Positions 7,757 to 15,600 are shown, numbered from the stretch's first letter. The stretch is DNA of 17,186 bases from Treponema sp. (GCA_031254385.1 JAIRUO010000237.1:1-17186); one strand, 5' to 3'. Notes: generated by a model from the letters alone, not told the origin. Made by a program: numbers and translations.

Positions 7757-8444
7757 GATTCTTTTTGAAAACGATGCCTGCATCGTAATTAATAAATGCT
7801 GTGGCGAAGATGGCCAAAAGCCAAGCGGCCTTCCTTCGCTAAGGCCGGTTCACCGCCTGGACACCCCGGCCTCTGGCTGCCTCCTCCTTGCCAAAACGCC
7901 AAAGGCAGCCGCATTCCTAAGCGCAGCCTTTTCCCACAGTATGGAAGCTGACCTATCTTCATCCATAATTGAAAAATGCTACTGGGCAATAGTTGAAATG
8001 CCTGAAAACGCTCTACCAGAAAACGCCCCGCTTGAAAGCAGGGAGTTGATCCACTGGATTAGTTTTGATAGGGCAAGAAACAAATCCTTCGCCCATGCTC
8101 AGGCAGGGCCTGACCGAAAAAAAGCCGTACTCCGCTATTGCCAGGCAGGAAAGGGCGACCGTTACCTCTTTCTGGAAATAGACTTAATCACAGGCCGCCA
8201 CCATCAGATACGCGCCCAGCTTGCGGCACTGGGGCTTCATATAAAAGGAGACCTTAAATACGGAGCGCGGCGCAGCGAAAGATCCGGCGGCATACGCCTT
8301 CATGCCTATTCCTTGCGCTTTCCCAATCCACTTGCCCCTAAGGAGACTATTGAGGTAAATGCGCTGCCGCCAATGATGGATACTCTTTGGGAAGCATTTT
8401 CAGAAATATCTCACACAAAGGCACAAAGGTACGGAAGGCACTAA
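7749..8444 (+). CDS. RluA-family RNA pseudouridine synthase, 231 aa
   Basis: It isomerises uridine to pseudouridine in rRNA or tRNA. The catalytic motif HRLDTPASGCLLLAK (35-49) carries Asp38. The second conserved block is YLFLEIDLITGRHHQIRAQLAALGLHIKGDLKYG (about 154-187), and a final RLHAYSLRFPNP stretch follows. There is no S4 domain, so it belongs to the compact RluA/TruC-like group; the target base cannot be assigned. The ATG overlaps the stop of the GH3 gene by eight bases. The last residues (HTKAQRYGRH) are encoded by an AAGG-rich repeat tract that also contains the TAA stop, so the natural C-terminus was probably shorter or has been replaced by repeat DNA. Confidence 0.92.
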   Translation: MNEILFENDACIVINKCCGEDGQKPSGLPSLRPVHRLDTPASGCLLLAKTPKAAAFLSAAFSHSMEADLSSSIIEKCYWAIVEMPENALPENAPLESRELIHWISFDRARNKSFAHAQAGPDRKKAVLRYCQAGKGDRYLFLEIDLITGRHHQIRAQLAALGLHIKGDLKYGARRSERSGGIRLHAYSLRFPNPLAPKETIEVNALPPMMDTLWEAFSEISHTKAQRYGRH

Positions 8445-8472
8445 GGTATGGAAGGAATAGAGGAAATAGGAT
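8412..8472 (+). repeat. AAGG-rich 8-9-bp degenerate tract over the 3' end of the pseudouridine synthase gene
   Basis: Units such as CACAAAGG, CACAAAGG, TACGGAAGG, CACTAAGG and TATGGAAGG run from inside the coding sequence through the stop codon (8442-8444) and on to about 8472. It resembles the G-rich heptamer tracts in strand bias and position but has a different period and unit. Confidence 0.7.
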
Positions 8473-8473
8473 A

Positions 8474-8544
8474 GTCCGAATAAACTGCCACTTGCTTAAT
8501 ATTCTGATTTCTTGTACCATTTAATAGTAGAGTCTTTATCGGAC
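8474..8544 (+). other. Long-range dyad in the leader of the exported-protein gene
   Basis: GTCCGAATAAA (8474-8484) can pair with TTTATCGGAC (8535-8544), apart from one bulged base. The right arm ends exactly where the Shine-Dalgarno AGGAGG (8545-8550) begins. In RNA this would make a stem of about ten pairs closing a ~50-nt loop beside the ribosome site. It may be structural or by chance. No riboswitch class is recognised. Confidence 0.35.
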
Positions 8545-8556
8545 AGGAGGATGAAA

Positions 8557-9030
8557 ATGAAGAAGAAGATAATATGGCTGCTGTGCTTGTTTATGCTATC
8601 TCTACCCTTATTTGCACAGATGAGCAAAATGGAAATGCAGAATATGTATTTGACATATATGAGAGGCCAGGGCATAGAAGCAATGGTAGATTCAGATGGG
8701 GATATTGCATTCGAGTACGATCTGTCAAATTACGGCACGTTTATTTTCTACATCATTATTTTCGAAGATGATCCGCAGTTCTTTCATATTTTAACAATTG
8801 ATGTTTTATCTCAAGCTTTGGTAAACGACCAGCAAAGAAGAGAGGTCAGCGAAGCGGTTATTTATGCCACTGGGATTGCGAAAGCCGTGAAGATGTACTT
8901 AAATAGCTCAGGAACCAATGTATGGGCAAGCGGCGAAGTGTTTCTCGCTTCCCCCAACGGTTTTAGTTTTGTTTTTCCAAAGATTATGGCTGAGTTTGCG
9001 GCAGCATTTGACGCATTCGTAGGATACTAA
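8557..9030 (+). CDS. Exported small protein with YbjN-like fold signature, 157 aa
   Basis: Its function is unknown. A Sec signal peptide (MKKKIIWLLCLFMLSLPLFA, cleavage likely before Gln21) precedes a ~135-residue domain. The domain has YLTYMRGQGI (31-40), VDSDGDIAFEY (44-54), FEDDPQFF (69-76), a helix rich in Ala/Val, and VFPKIMAEFAAAF near the end. This order (short helix, D-x-DGDI strand, acidic DDP-x-FF turn, final helix) recalls the YbjN/type III chaperone-like fold. That assignment is by pattern only. The ATG at 8557 was chosen over 8551 and the TTG at 8512 because AGGAGG (8545-8550) lies six bases before it and the signal peptide starts there. The next gene encodes a clear paralogue 19 bp downstream. 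Confidence 0.75.
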   Translation: MKKKIIWLLCLFMLSLPLFAQMSKMEMQNMYLTYMRGQGIEAMVDSDGDIAFEYDLSNYGTFIFYIIIFEDDPQFFHILTIDVLSQALVNDQQRREVSEAVIYATGIAKAVKMYLNSSGTNVWASGEVFLASPNGFSFVFPKIMAEFAAAFDAFVGY

Positions 9031-9049
9031 AGGCATTAAGGAGGAAATA

Positions 9050-9574
9050 ATGAAAGTCTCAATCAACAGGTACATATCGTTAAGTTTGATTTCGGTTATT
9101 CTTGCAGCAGTTCTGATTTCCTGCGGATCTAACCCACCGTCCCAGACATCAACTAGCCGTTCGTTTCAGGATGGATTTGAAGCGAGGCAGAACGCATATA
9201 TGTCATTCCTCAGGCAGGAAGGTTACGAGCCAAGCATTGACAGTGACGGTGATATAAAGTTTATGTATCAGGGTGATATATACTATATAGTCATTGATCA
9301 TGATGATCCTAGCTTCTTTTTTGTGTTTTTATTTTGTTCTTGGACCGTTTATTCAAACGAAGAATGGCAGAGTCTTCTTATCGCGACATCGAATGCGAAC
9401 AGAAACACCAAAGTAGCTAAAGCATTTTTGGTTGGGGAAGACGGAAATGAGGTATTTATGTATATATCGGCCGAGTTATTCCTTGAAAATCCCAACGACA
9501 TACGTGTAGTATTTCCCCGCATGATCGATGCAATAAATTTCGTATGGGACAGCTTAGTAGACGAGCTGAGTTAA
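9050..9574 (+). CDS. Lipoprotein paralogue of the preceding exported protein, 174 aa
   Basis: Its function is unknown. A lipoprotein signal (hydrophobic 9-24, VLISC with Cys25) and a Ser/Thr-rich linker lead into a domain matching the neighbour. It has AYMSFLRQEGYEPSIDSDGDIKF (residues 49-71, where the neighbour has YLTYMRGQGI...DSDGDIAF), DHDDPSFF (83-90) and VVFPRMIDAINFVW at the end. One copy is lipid-anchored and the other is released after signal cleavage, so the pair may act at different faces of the envelope. A good Shine-Dalgarno (AAGGAGG) precedes the ATG. The stop is only six bases before gdhA, so the three genes are probably co-transcribed. An origin by tandem duplication is likely. 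Confidence 0.78.
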   Translation: MKVSINRYISLSLISVILAAVLISCGSNPPSQTSTSRSFQDGFEARQNAYMSFLRQEGYEPSIDSDGDIKFMYQGDIYYIVIDHDDPSFFFVFLFCSWTVYSNEEWQSLLIATSNANRNTKVAKAFLVGEDGNEVFMYISAELFLENPNDIRVVFPRMIDAINFVWDSLVDELS

Positions 9575-10915
<1,341 letters not shown>

Positions 10916-10918
<3 letters not shown>

Positions 10919-10950
10919 GGAGTGGGGAGTGGCTAATGGGGAGTGGGGAT
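10916..10950 (+). repeat. Heptamer tract beginning at the gdhA stop codon
   Basis: TAGGGAG, TGGGGAG, TGGCTAA, TGGGGAG, TGGGGAT are five 7-bp units starting with the TAG stop itself. The G-rich strand is the gdhA sense strand. Confidence 0.88.
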
Positions 10951-11021
10951 TGTTGTTAGCAAGCACAGCGTATTGCCACAAGCACAGATTACTAACAATA
11001 GTTTCTGATCCCCATTCCCTA
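10937..11021. terminator. Two-part stem between convergent gdhA and MFS genes, possible bidirectional terminator
   Basis: The G-rich tract of gdhA and the oppositely oriented tract of the MFS gene face each other and can pair (TGGGGAT at 10944-10950 with ATCCCCA at 11008-11014, extending outward with GGG/CCC and wobble pairs). Inside, TTGTTAG (10953-10959) pairs with CTAACAA (10992-10998). The loop carries CAAGCACAG twice (10960-10968 and 10979-10987). There is no T-run, so a terminator role is inferred from position and stem strength only. Confidence 0.45.
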
Positions 11022-11041
11022 CTCCCTACTCCCTATTCCCT
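11008..11041 (-). repeat. Heptamer tract forming the 3' end of the MFS gene
   Basis: On the minus strand the units are GGAATAG, GGAGTAG, GGAGTAG, GGAATGG, GGATCAG. They encode the last residues (KGIGSRE) of the transporter, and the TAG stop (11019-11021) is part of a unit. Confidence 0.88.
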
Positions 11042-12233
11042 TCTTAGAGCGACTTGCCGTTCTCCAGGCGGAAAGGCCCAAAAGGGAAGCGGCGGCAACA
11101 AATACGGCTCTGTAGCTGATCATGGCGGAGGCAGAACCAATAACGGGGCCTATGGCGGCTGCGGCAGAAGATACTGCTGAATTAACGCCGTAGATGGTCC
11201 CCTGGTATTCTTTTTCTGATGAGACCGCAATAATGGCGTTTATTACCGGTGCTGTTCCTCCAAGAAAGAAAGAAGAAAAGGCTCTGAGTACCGTTAGCTG
11301 AACCATATTTGTCACAAAGGCTTGGGGAAGGGTCATTACCGCACCGGCGCTAAGGCAAAAAATCAAGGTCTTCCAGAACCCGAAACGATGGGAGAATTTC
11401 CCCACAAGCACTGCGGCGATGGCGGTAGAGGCTGCTCCAACGCCCAGCACGATTCCCGTAGATGATCCAATAAAAGCAGGTTCAGAGGAGGCCCTCATTG
11501 CCAGTTCTTTAAGAAAGAGCGAGAGCATGGGGCTTGCCACATTAGCCGATGAATTTACTCCGAAAGAGACTAGCATAATGGTAACCAGTATGGGAGAGGC
11601 TGCAATGGGACGCAAGTCGGGAAGTAATGAAAATTGTTTTTTGCTCTTTTCCTGTACTGGTCGCCTGTCATTATCAACAAATTTTAGGACTACAAAGCCT
11701 GCCAGTGCTAACGTAATGCCAGTGCAGAAGAAGGCAATTCTGTAGCCGAAAAAGTCGGAAAGGACTCCGCCGAACAAAGGCCCTAGGGAATTTCCTACGG
11801 CTATTCCGGTCTGGAGTATGCCAAGGGTAAAAGCCACTTGCGCAGGAGGGCTGATTGCAGCAGTAAGCACGGTGGCCGCAGCAACGGTTCCGGTAAGACA
11901 GCCCTGAATGATCCTTAAAACAAGCAACTGCCAGGGGGCTGTAACAAAGGTCATGAGGGATATGACAACGGCACCGCCGAACATGGCCCTGAGCAGCATG
12001 GCCCTGCGGCTAAATACGTCGGCCAGATGGCCCCAGATAGGCGCGAATATCGCCAAAGTAACGGCGGCACCCGACTGTATTATGCCGACCCAGGCCTTAA
12101 GCTTTACCGGATCGCTTATCCCTATATCTTCTTCCAAAAAAAGGGGCAATATCGGAAAAGAAAAACCAAAACCCATCATGGCAAGAGTTTCAGCAATCAA
12201 CAAAGCAGTAAAATTGGTTTTCCAGTTTTTCAT
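11019..12233 (-). CDS. MFS multidrug exporter, MdtG/TetA-like (DHA1), 404 aa
   Basis: It is an inner-membrane drug:proton antiporter with the usual 12 transmembrane segments. The N-terminal half begins WKTNFTALLIAETLAMMGFGFSFPILPLFLEE, closely like the start of MdtG/TetA proteins. The loop 2-3 signature is present as GHLADVFSRRAMLLRA (about residues 68-83). The antiporter motif C is seen as GILQTGIAVGNSLGPLFGGVLSDFFG (about 138-163). A charged central loop (DNDRRPVQEKSKKQ) separates the halves. Substrate is unknown. The start at 12233 has only a weak upstream GGGAA. The gene is divergent from cimA with 61 bp between them and converges on gdhA. The final KGIGSRE and the TAG stop come from heptamer repeat DNA, so the natural tail has been replaced or shortened. 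Confidence 0.92.
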   Translation of the reverse strand: MKNWKTNFTALLIAETLAMMGFGFSFPILPLFLEEDIGISDPVKLKAWVGIIQSGAAVTLAIFAPIWGHLADVFSRRAMLLRAMFGGAVVISLMTFVTAPWQLLVLRIIQGCLTGTVAAATVLTAAISPPAQVAFTLGILQTGIAVGNSLGPLFGGVLSDFFGYRIAFFCTGITLALAGFVVLKFVDNDRRPVQEKSKKQFSLLPDLRPIAASPILVTIMLVSFGVNSSANVASPMLSLFLKELAMRASSEPAFIGSSTGIVLGVGAASTAIAAVLVGKFSHRFGFWKTLIFCLSAGAVMTLPQAFVTNMVQLTVLRAFSSFFLGGTAPVINAIIAVSSEKEYQGTIYGVNSAVSSAAAAIGPVIGSASAMISYRAVFVAAASLLGLSAWRTASRSKKGIGSRE

Positions 12234-12258
12234 TAATTAATATTCCCATATTAATGGT

Positions 12259-12288
12259 ATTGAATCAATTGACTGCGCGTTATACAAT
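12259..12288 (+). promoter_or_regulatory. cimA promoter predicting a leaderless transcript; dyad over the -35
   Basis: TTGAAT (12260-12265), a 17-bp spacer and TACAAT (12283-12288) form a good sigma70-like promoter. Only six bases separate the -10 from the ATG at 12295, so transcription should begin at or within a base or two of the start codon. The -35 lies inside ATTGA-A-TCAAT (12259-12269), a short dyad that could be an operator. No Shine-Dalgarno sequence precedes the ATG. Confidence 0.5.
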
Positions 12289-12294
12289 GGATTT

Positions 12295-13983
12295 ATGGGC
12301 CGTATAGAGATACTGGATACTACACTTAGGGACGGGGCCCAGGCAGAAGGGATCAGTTTTTCCGTGCAGGACAAGCTTGATATACTCAAGGCTCTGGATG
12401 AGCTTGGCGTTGCCTGGATAGAAGCGGGAAACCCCGGAAGCAATCCCAAAGATATGGAATTCTTCCGTCTTGCCAAGGACATTAAGCTTGAGCAGTCTAT
12501 ATTATGCGCTTTTGGCTCCACCAGAAAAAAGCAGTTAACGCCTTCAAATGACGAGCAGATCTTAAGCCTCTTAAAGGCTGATACACAGGCTGTTGTGCTT
12601 TTTGGCAAGTCCTGGGATCTTCACGTAACAGAGGTTCTTGGTGTGGGCCTTGCGGAAAACCTTGCCATGATAAAGGAAACCATAGCCTTTTTCAAAGAGA
12701 AAGGCAGGCTGGTCTTCTTTGACGCAGAACATTTTTTTGACGGCTGGTCCGCCAATCCTGAATATGCCCTCTCTGCCCTAAAAGCCGCCCAGGAAGCTGG
12801 AGCCGACAGAATTGTATTATGCGACACTAACGGCGGAATGTTTCCCGATGCCGTAACTAAAGCCGTTGGAGAAGCCATCACTGCCCTTGGTATAACTGCC
12901 TCTGCTTCAGGCAGCATGGATGCTGCTGTAGCTAATGCTTTAGCTGACGAATGTGAAACATTCGCCCAACCTAAAAATCCGCATGGATGCGGATTTTTAG
13001 GTATACATGCGCATAACGATATTGACATGGCTGTTGCCAATAGCCTGGCAGCCGTAAAAGCTGGATGCCTCCATGTCCAGGGAACCCTGGCAGGTTTTGG
13101 GGAACGCTGCGGCAATACTTGCCTTGCAGCCCTTATTCCCAGTCTGGAACTCAAGCTGGGCTATCAATGCCTCCCCAAGGGCAGGCTGGAACGGATTTCC
13201 GGCATTACCCGCAAGGTAGCCGAAATTGCGAATATTGCCCTTGACAATAATATGCCTTATGTCGGCAGCCATGCCTTCTCACATAAGGCAGGAATGCATG
13301 CGGACGGCATCCTGAAACTCCGGAAATCTTTTGAGCATATTGATCCGAGCATGGTGGGAAACCGCAGAAATTTTATTATGAGCGAAGTTGTAGGCCGTTC
13401 TGCCATTGCAGAACGTGCAAAGAAGATAGAGCCTTCCATTACCAAAGAACATCCTGTGTGTGCGGCTCTGGCCGGGAAACTTAAAACCCTGGAGGCAGAA
13501 GGCTGGGCTTTTGAAGGCGCAGACGCAAGTTTTGAACTTTTGATACGCCGGGAACTAGGTCGCTACCAGAGCCTCTTCAAAATTGAAGCGTACCGGGTAG
13601 TGAGCGAACATCCCACAGGGGAGACCATTTCCTGTTCCCATGCCTGGGTAAAGGTGCTGGTTGACGGCCGTTACGAGATTGCTGCAGCAGAAGGCGATGG
13701 CCCGGTAAACGCCATGGACAGTGCCCTGCGTCGCGCTCTTAAACATTTCTTCCCTGAGCTGGAACAGGTGCGACTTTCTGACTACAAGGTCAGGGTGATA
13801 GACGGAAACTCAGCAACCGCTGCTAAAGTCCGTGTTTTAATCAGCTCCGGCGACGGCAAACAAAACTGGGTAACAGTGGGGGTTTCGGGTGACATCATCG
13901 AAGCCAGCCGCATAGCCCTGACGGATTCCATCGAGTACAAACTTATCGGCGATTTTGAACGCCGTTTCAAGGCTTATCTCTAA
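12295..13983 (+). CDS. cimA: (R)-citramalate synthase (CimA type), 562 aa, with in-frame insertion
   Basis: It condenses pyruvate with acetyl-CoA to citramalate, the threonine-independent entry to isoleucine. The DRE-TIM barrel starts EILDTTLRDGAQAEGISFS (5-23; Arg12-Asp13). Metal ligands are in GIHAHND (236-242), with LCDTNGG (175-181) between. A LeuA-type allosteric dimer domain lies at ~425-555 (AYRVVSEHPTGE, HAWVKVLVDGRYEIAAAEGDGPVNAM, DGNSATAAKVRV). AQAEGISFS plus the GNPGSNPKD stretch fits the CimA branch rather than 2-isopropylmalate synthase. The protein is about 30 residues longer than the ~530 typical of the branch. The excess is between helix 6 (VGEAITALGI) and GIHAHND, and part of it is a perfect DNA palindrome. 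The start lacks a ribosome site; see the promoter entry. HAD phosphatase follows after 16 bp. Confidence 0.9.
   Translation: MGRIEILDTTLRDGAQAEGISFSVQDKLDILKALDELGVAWIEAGNPGSNPKDMEFFRLAKDIKLEQSILCAFGSTRKKQLTPSNDEQILSLLKADTQAVVLFGKSWDLHVTEVLGVGLAENLAMIKETIAFFKEKGRLVFFDAEHFFDGWSANPEYALSALKAAQEAGADRIVLCDTNGGMFPDAVTKAVGEAITALGITASASGSMDAAVANALADECETFAQPKNPHGCGFLGIHAHNDIDMAVANSLAAVKAGCLHVQGTLAGFGERCGNTCLAALIPSLELKLGYQCLPKGRLERISGITRKVAEIANIALDNNMPYVGSHAFSHKAGMHADGILKLRKSFEHIDPSMVGNRRNFIMSEVVGRSAIAERAKKIEPSITKEHPVCAALAGKLKTLEAEGWAFEGADASFELLIRRELGRYQSLFKIEAYRVVSEHPTGETISCSHAWVKVLVDGRYEIAAAEGDGPVNAMDSALRRALKHFFPELEQVRLSDYKVRVIDGNSATAAKVRVLISSGDGKQNWVTVGVSGDIIEASRIALTDSIEYKLIGDFERRFKAYL
12969..13002. 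repeat. Perfect 16-bp-arm palindrome inside cimA
   Basis: ACCTAAAAATCCGCAT (12969-12984), GG, then the exact reverse complement (12987-13002). It encodes about residues 225-236 (QPKNPHGCGFLG) in a region absent from usual CimA proteins. Reading frame is kept. It resembles palindromic elements that insert into coding sequence, such as those of Rickettsia, in form though not in sequence. Confidence 0.85.
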
Positions 13984-13999
13984 GCTGACAGGAACAACC

Positions 14000-14863
14000 A
14001 TGAAACCGATTTCCGAAATAAGCCCCCTTGAAGCCAAGGGGGTAAAATACATACTCATGGACATTGACGACACCCTTACCAAAGACGGGAAACTCCTTGC
14101 CGCTTCGTATAACGCGCTCTGGAAACTGAACGAGGCAAGTCTCAAAGTCATTCCGGTTACCGGCAGACCCGCTGGCTGGTGCGACTTGATTGCCCGCGAA
14201 TGGCCTGTCCACGGCGTAGTAGGGGAAAACGGGGCGCTGGCGTTTTGGGAAGAGGATGAAGAATTAGGAATGAGGAATGAGGAATGGGGAACAGGGAATA
14301 GGGAGCAGAGAGCAGGGAACGGGGAACGGGGGAAAAGACATTCCAGTTTGAAAACTATGTTTCACGGCAATGCGATAAGGAACGATCATCCTGTGTTGCG
14401 GCGAGTGGTGGAACGGGCTTTTGGTGAGTTTCCTGAGTTGCGTTTGGCAAAAGACCAGTTTGCGCGGCTCTTTGATATGGCCATGGATTTTGCGGAAGAG
14501 GACCCTGTCCTGCCTCTCAGTGTTGCGCAGCGCGTTAAGGCTATAGCGGAAGAAGAAGGCGCAATGGCTAAAATTTCATCAATTCATGTGAATATATGGA
14601 TGGGGAAATACGACAAGCTTTCCATGGCGGAAGATTTTCTTTCTAAACGTTTTGGCTGGATTAGAGACAACGCTAACGAAGTGATTTTTGTGGGAGACTC
14701 CCCAAATGATGAGCCCATGTTTGTACGCTTTCCCCTAGCCTGCGCTGTGGCTAATATTAAGCGTTACTCGTCATTGATAAGCCATTACCCTGCTTACGTG
14801 GCTACGAAGGAATGTGGCGAAGGCTTTGCGGAAATCGCGGAGACGTTGCTGGAGAAAAGGTAG
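14000..14863 (+). CDS. HAD-superfamily (IIB, Cof/sucrose-phosphatase-like) hydrolase with repeat-derived insert, 287 aa
   Basis: This is probably a cytoplasmic sugar-phosphate or similar phosphatase. HAD motif I is MDIDDTLT (20-27; Asp21 nucleophile, Asp23 acid). Motif II is VTGRPAGW (53-60; Thr54). The HAD-IIB marker GVVGENGALAFW lies at 72-83. Motif III lysine is in GKYDKLS (202-208) and motif IV is GDSPNDEPMF (232-241). The cap domain lies between motifs II and III. At its start, residues ~87-114 (EELGMRNEEWGTGN... to GKRHSS) are encoded by a 7-bp repeat tract and look foreign. The ATG at 14000 has AGGAA a few bases upstream and is preferred over an ATT at 13955 inside cimA. It follows cimA by 16 bp and may be co-transcribed. 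Substrate is unknown. Confidence 0.87.
   Translation: MKPISEISPLEAKGVKYILMDIDDTLTKDGKLLAASYNALWKLNEASLKVIPVTGRPAGWCDLIAREWPVHGVVGENGALAFWEEDEELGMRNEEWGTGNREQRAGNGERGKRHSSLKTMFHGNAIRNDHPVLRRVVERAFGEFPELRLAKDQFARLFDMAMDFAEEDPVLPLSVAQRVKAIAEEEGAMAKISSIHVNIWMGKYDKLSMAEDFLSKRFGWIRDNANEVIFVGDSPNDEPMFVRFPLACAVANIKRYSSLISHYPAYVATKECGEGFAEIAETLLEKR
14267..14329 (+). repeat. Nine-unit 7-bp repeat inside the HAD hydrolase coding sequence
   Basis: Units are GGAATGA, GGAATGA-like, GGAATGG, GGAACAG, GGAATAG, GGAGCAG, AGAGCAG, GGAACGG, GGAACGG. Nine units make 63 bp, a multiple of three, so the frame is kept. TAG or TGA occurs in the other two frames (for example 14265, 14271, 14278, 14299) but never in the coding frame. 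The G-rich strand is again the sense strand. Confidence 0.88.
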
Positions 14864-14867
14864 AAAG

Positions 14868-14879
14868 ATATCACGCAGA
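14868..14879 (-). repeat. 12-bp dispersed sequence downstream of brnA (copy 1)
   Basis: ATATCACGCAGA occurs here and again at 15601-15612. Each copy lies just past the 3' end of a minus-strand gene (brnA and the XRE regulator), in the same orientation. Confidence 0.5.
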
Positions 14880-14891
14880 CAGTCTTAACCG

Positions 14892-15227
14892 TTACCCCCT
14901 GACGTTCTTGAGTATTTCCGGGTTGTCTGCGACATAATCCAGCACATCAGCCATTATACTGGTATAACCTCTGCCTAACGCCTTGTATTTTGAAAGAACA
15001 TCGGGCTTTACCCTGAGCGCAACTACCTGAGAAGGATTCCGGCGGTTCTTCCGCAGTTCTCGCGCCATGGCCGCAAATTCGGCGAGAGCCTCCGGCGTAG
15101 AGGGCGGACAGTCAGGGTCGTAGACCGGAGGATTTTCGTGTGCTTCCTTGACCTGTTGTTTTGCCAGTTTTAAAATTTCCTTAGGAATCTTTTGTCCAAC
15201 CTTTACCGTCGATATGATAGTACCCAT
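14892..15227 (-). CDS. brnA: BrnA-family antitoxin, 111 aa
   Basis: It is the DNA-binding antitoxin that neutralises BrnT and, with it, represses the operon. The C-terminal part VVALRVKPDVLSKYKALGRGYTSIMADVL (about 68-96) is the BrnA ribbon-helix-helix-type domain: a strand with ALRV, then the K-x-LGRGYTS turn and helix. The N-terminal half (KVGQKIPKEILKLAKQQVKEAHENPPVYDPDCPP) is longer and more charged than in many BrnA proteins and probably wraps the toxin. The start at 15227 was chosen because AGGAG (complement of 15236-15240) lies eight bases before it; an upstream ATG at 15245 overlaps that site. The toxin gene runs 47 bp into this gene, a compact arrangement usual for these pairs. Confidence 0.88.
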   Translation of the reverse strand: MGTIISTVKVGQKIPKEILKLAKQQVKEAHENPPVYDPDCPPSTPEALAEFAAMARELRKNRRNPSQVVALRVKPDVLSKYKALGRGYTSIMADVLDYVADNPEILKNVRG

Positions 15228-15507
15228 TGTAAGTTCTCCTTTCATGCTTTTCTGCTTCTCGCGCTGTTATTAGACGGGTTACATTGGCATCCCCTTCTTG
15301 CTCCGTATACACCACGAAAAAGGTTTTTCCAACTTTGCCAATAGTTTGCCAGCGAATCTCACCGGATGTATTACTTTCGCTCCTGTCTAAACGCCATATC
15401 CGCATCGGGTCGGTAAATACATATTGCGCTACCTCAAAACCGATTTTATGCTTTTGCTTGTTTTCAGCATTCTTAGCTTCATCCCAAACGATCCTGCGTT
15501 CTTCCAT
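15181..15507 (-). CDS. brnT: BrnT-family ribonuclease toxin, 108 aa
   Basis: BrnT is a RelE-fold RNase that stops translation when free of BrnA. The family pattern is clear: RIVWDEAKNAENKQKH at the N-terminus, the GFEVAQYVFTDP stretch, the strand pair EIRWQTIGKVGKTFFVVYTE, and the ending RLITAREAEKHERRTYN. After this, a tail YHIDGKGWTKDS extends into brnA. I prefer ATG 15507 (MEERRIVW). The ATG at 15528 lies inside the spacer of the predicted promoter, so it would not be in the transcript. The order toxin first, antitoxin second is normal for BrnTA. Nothing in the sequence suggests that either member is broken. Confidence 0.88.
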   Translation of the reverse strand: MEERRIVWDEAKNAENKQKHKIGFEVAQYVFTDPMRIWRLDRSESNTSGEIRWQTIGKVGKTFFVVYTEQEGDANVTRLITAREAEKHERRTYNGYYHIDGKGWTKDS

Positions 15508-15517
15508 GCAAAAAATA

Positions 15518-15546
15518 ATGTAATACATTTATGTATGTATTGTCAA
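15518..15546 (-). promoter_or_regulatory. brnTA promoter with embedded palindromic operator
   Basis: On the minus strand TTGACA (15546-15541) is followed 17 bp later by TTACAT (15523-15518), or TACATT one base further on. ATACAT-TT-ATGTAT (15523-15536) is a perfect dyad between the two boxes, and a further ATGTAT half-site lies at 15535-15540. This is where BrnA would bind for autoregulation. The predicted start point is only a few bases before the ATG at 15507. Confidence 0.6.
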
Positions 15547-15554
15547 GTGGTTAT

Positions 15555-15578
15555 AAATGGATGAGATACAGTCCATTT
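15555..15578. other. Small hairpin between brnT promoter and XRE gene
   Basis: AAATGGA (15555-15561) pairs with TCCATTT (15572-15578) across a 10-nt loop. It lies downstream of the minus-strand XRE gene and could be a weak terminator for it. There is no U-run, so the role is uncertain. Confidence 0.3.
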
Positions 15579-15600
15579 TGTGTTTATAAAGAGAATGAAA

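Noticed and set aside
12621..13154. Minus-strand frame opposite cimA
   Set aside because: It owes its length to codon bias of the real gene and shows no recognisable domain or start signal.
12295..13983. cimA as 2-isopropylmalate synthase (leuA) or homocitrate synthase
   Set aside because: The AQAEGISFS and GNPGSNPKD stretches and the overall layout fit the citramalate branch better; substrate specificity still rests on recall.
15507..15528. ATG 15528 as the brnT start
   Set aside because: It lies between the predicted -35 and -10 boxes, so it would not be transcribed from that promoter.
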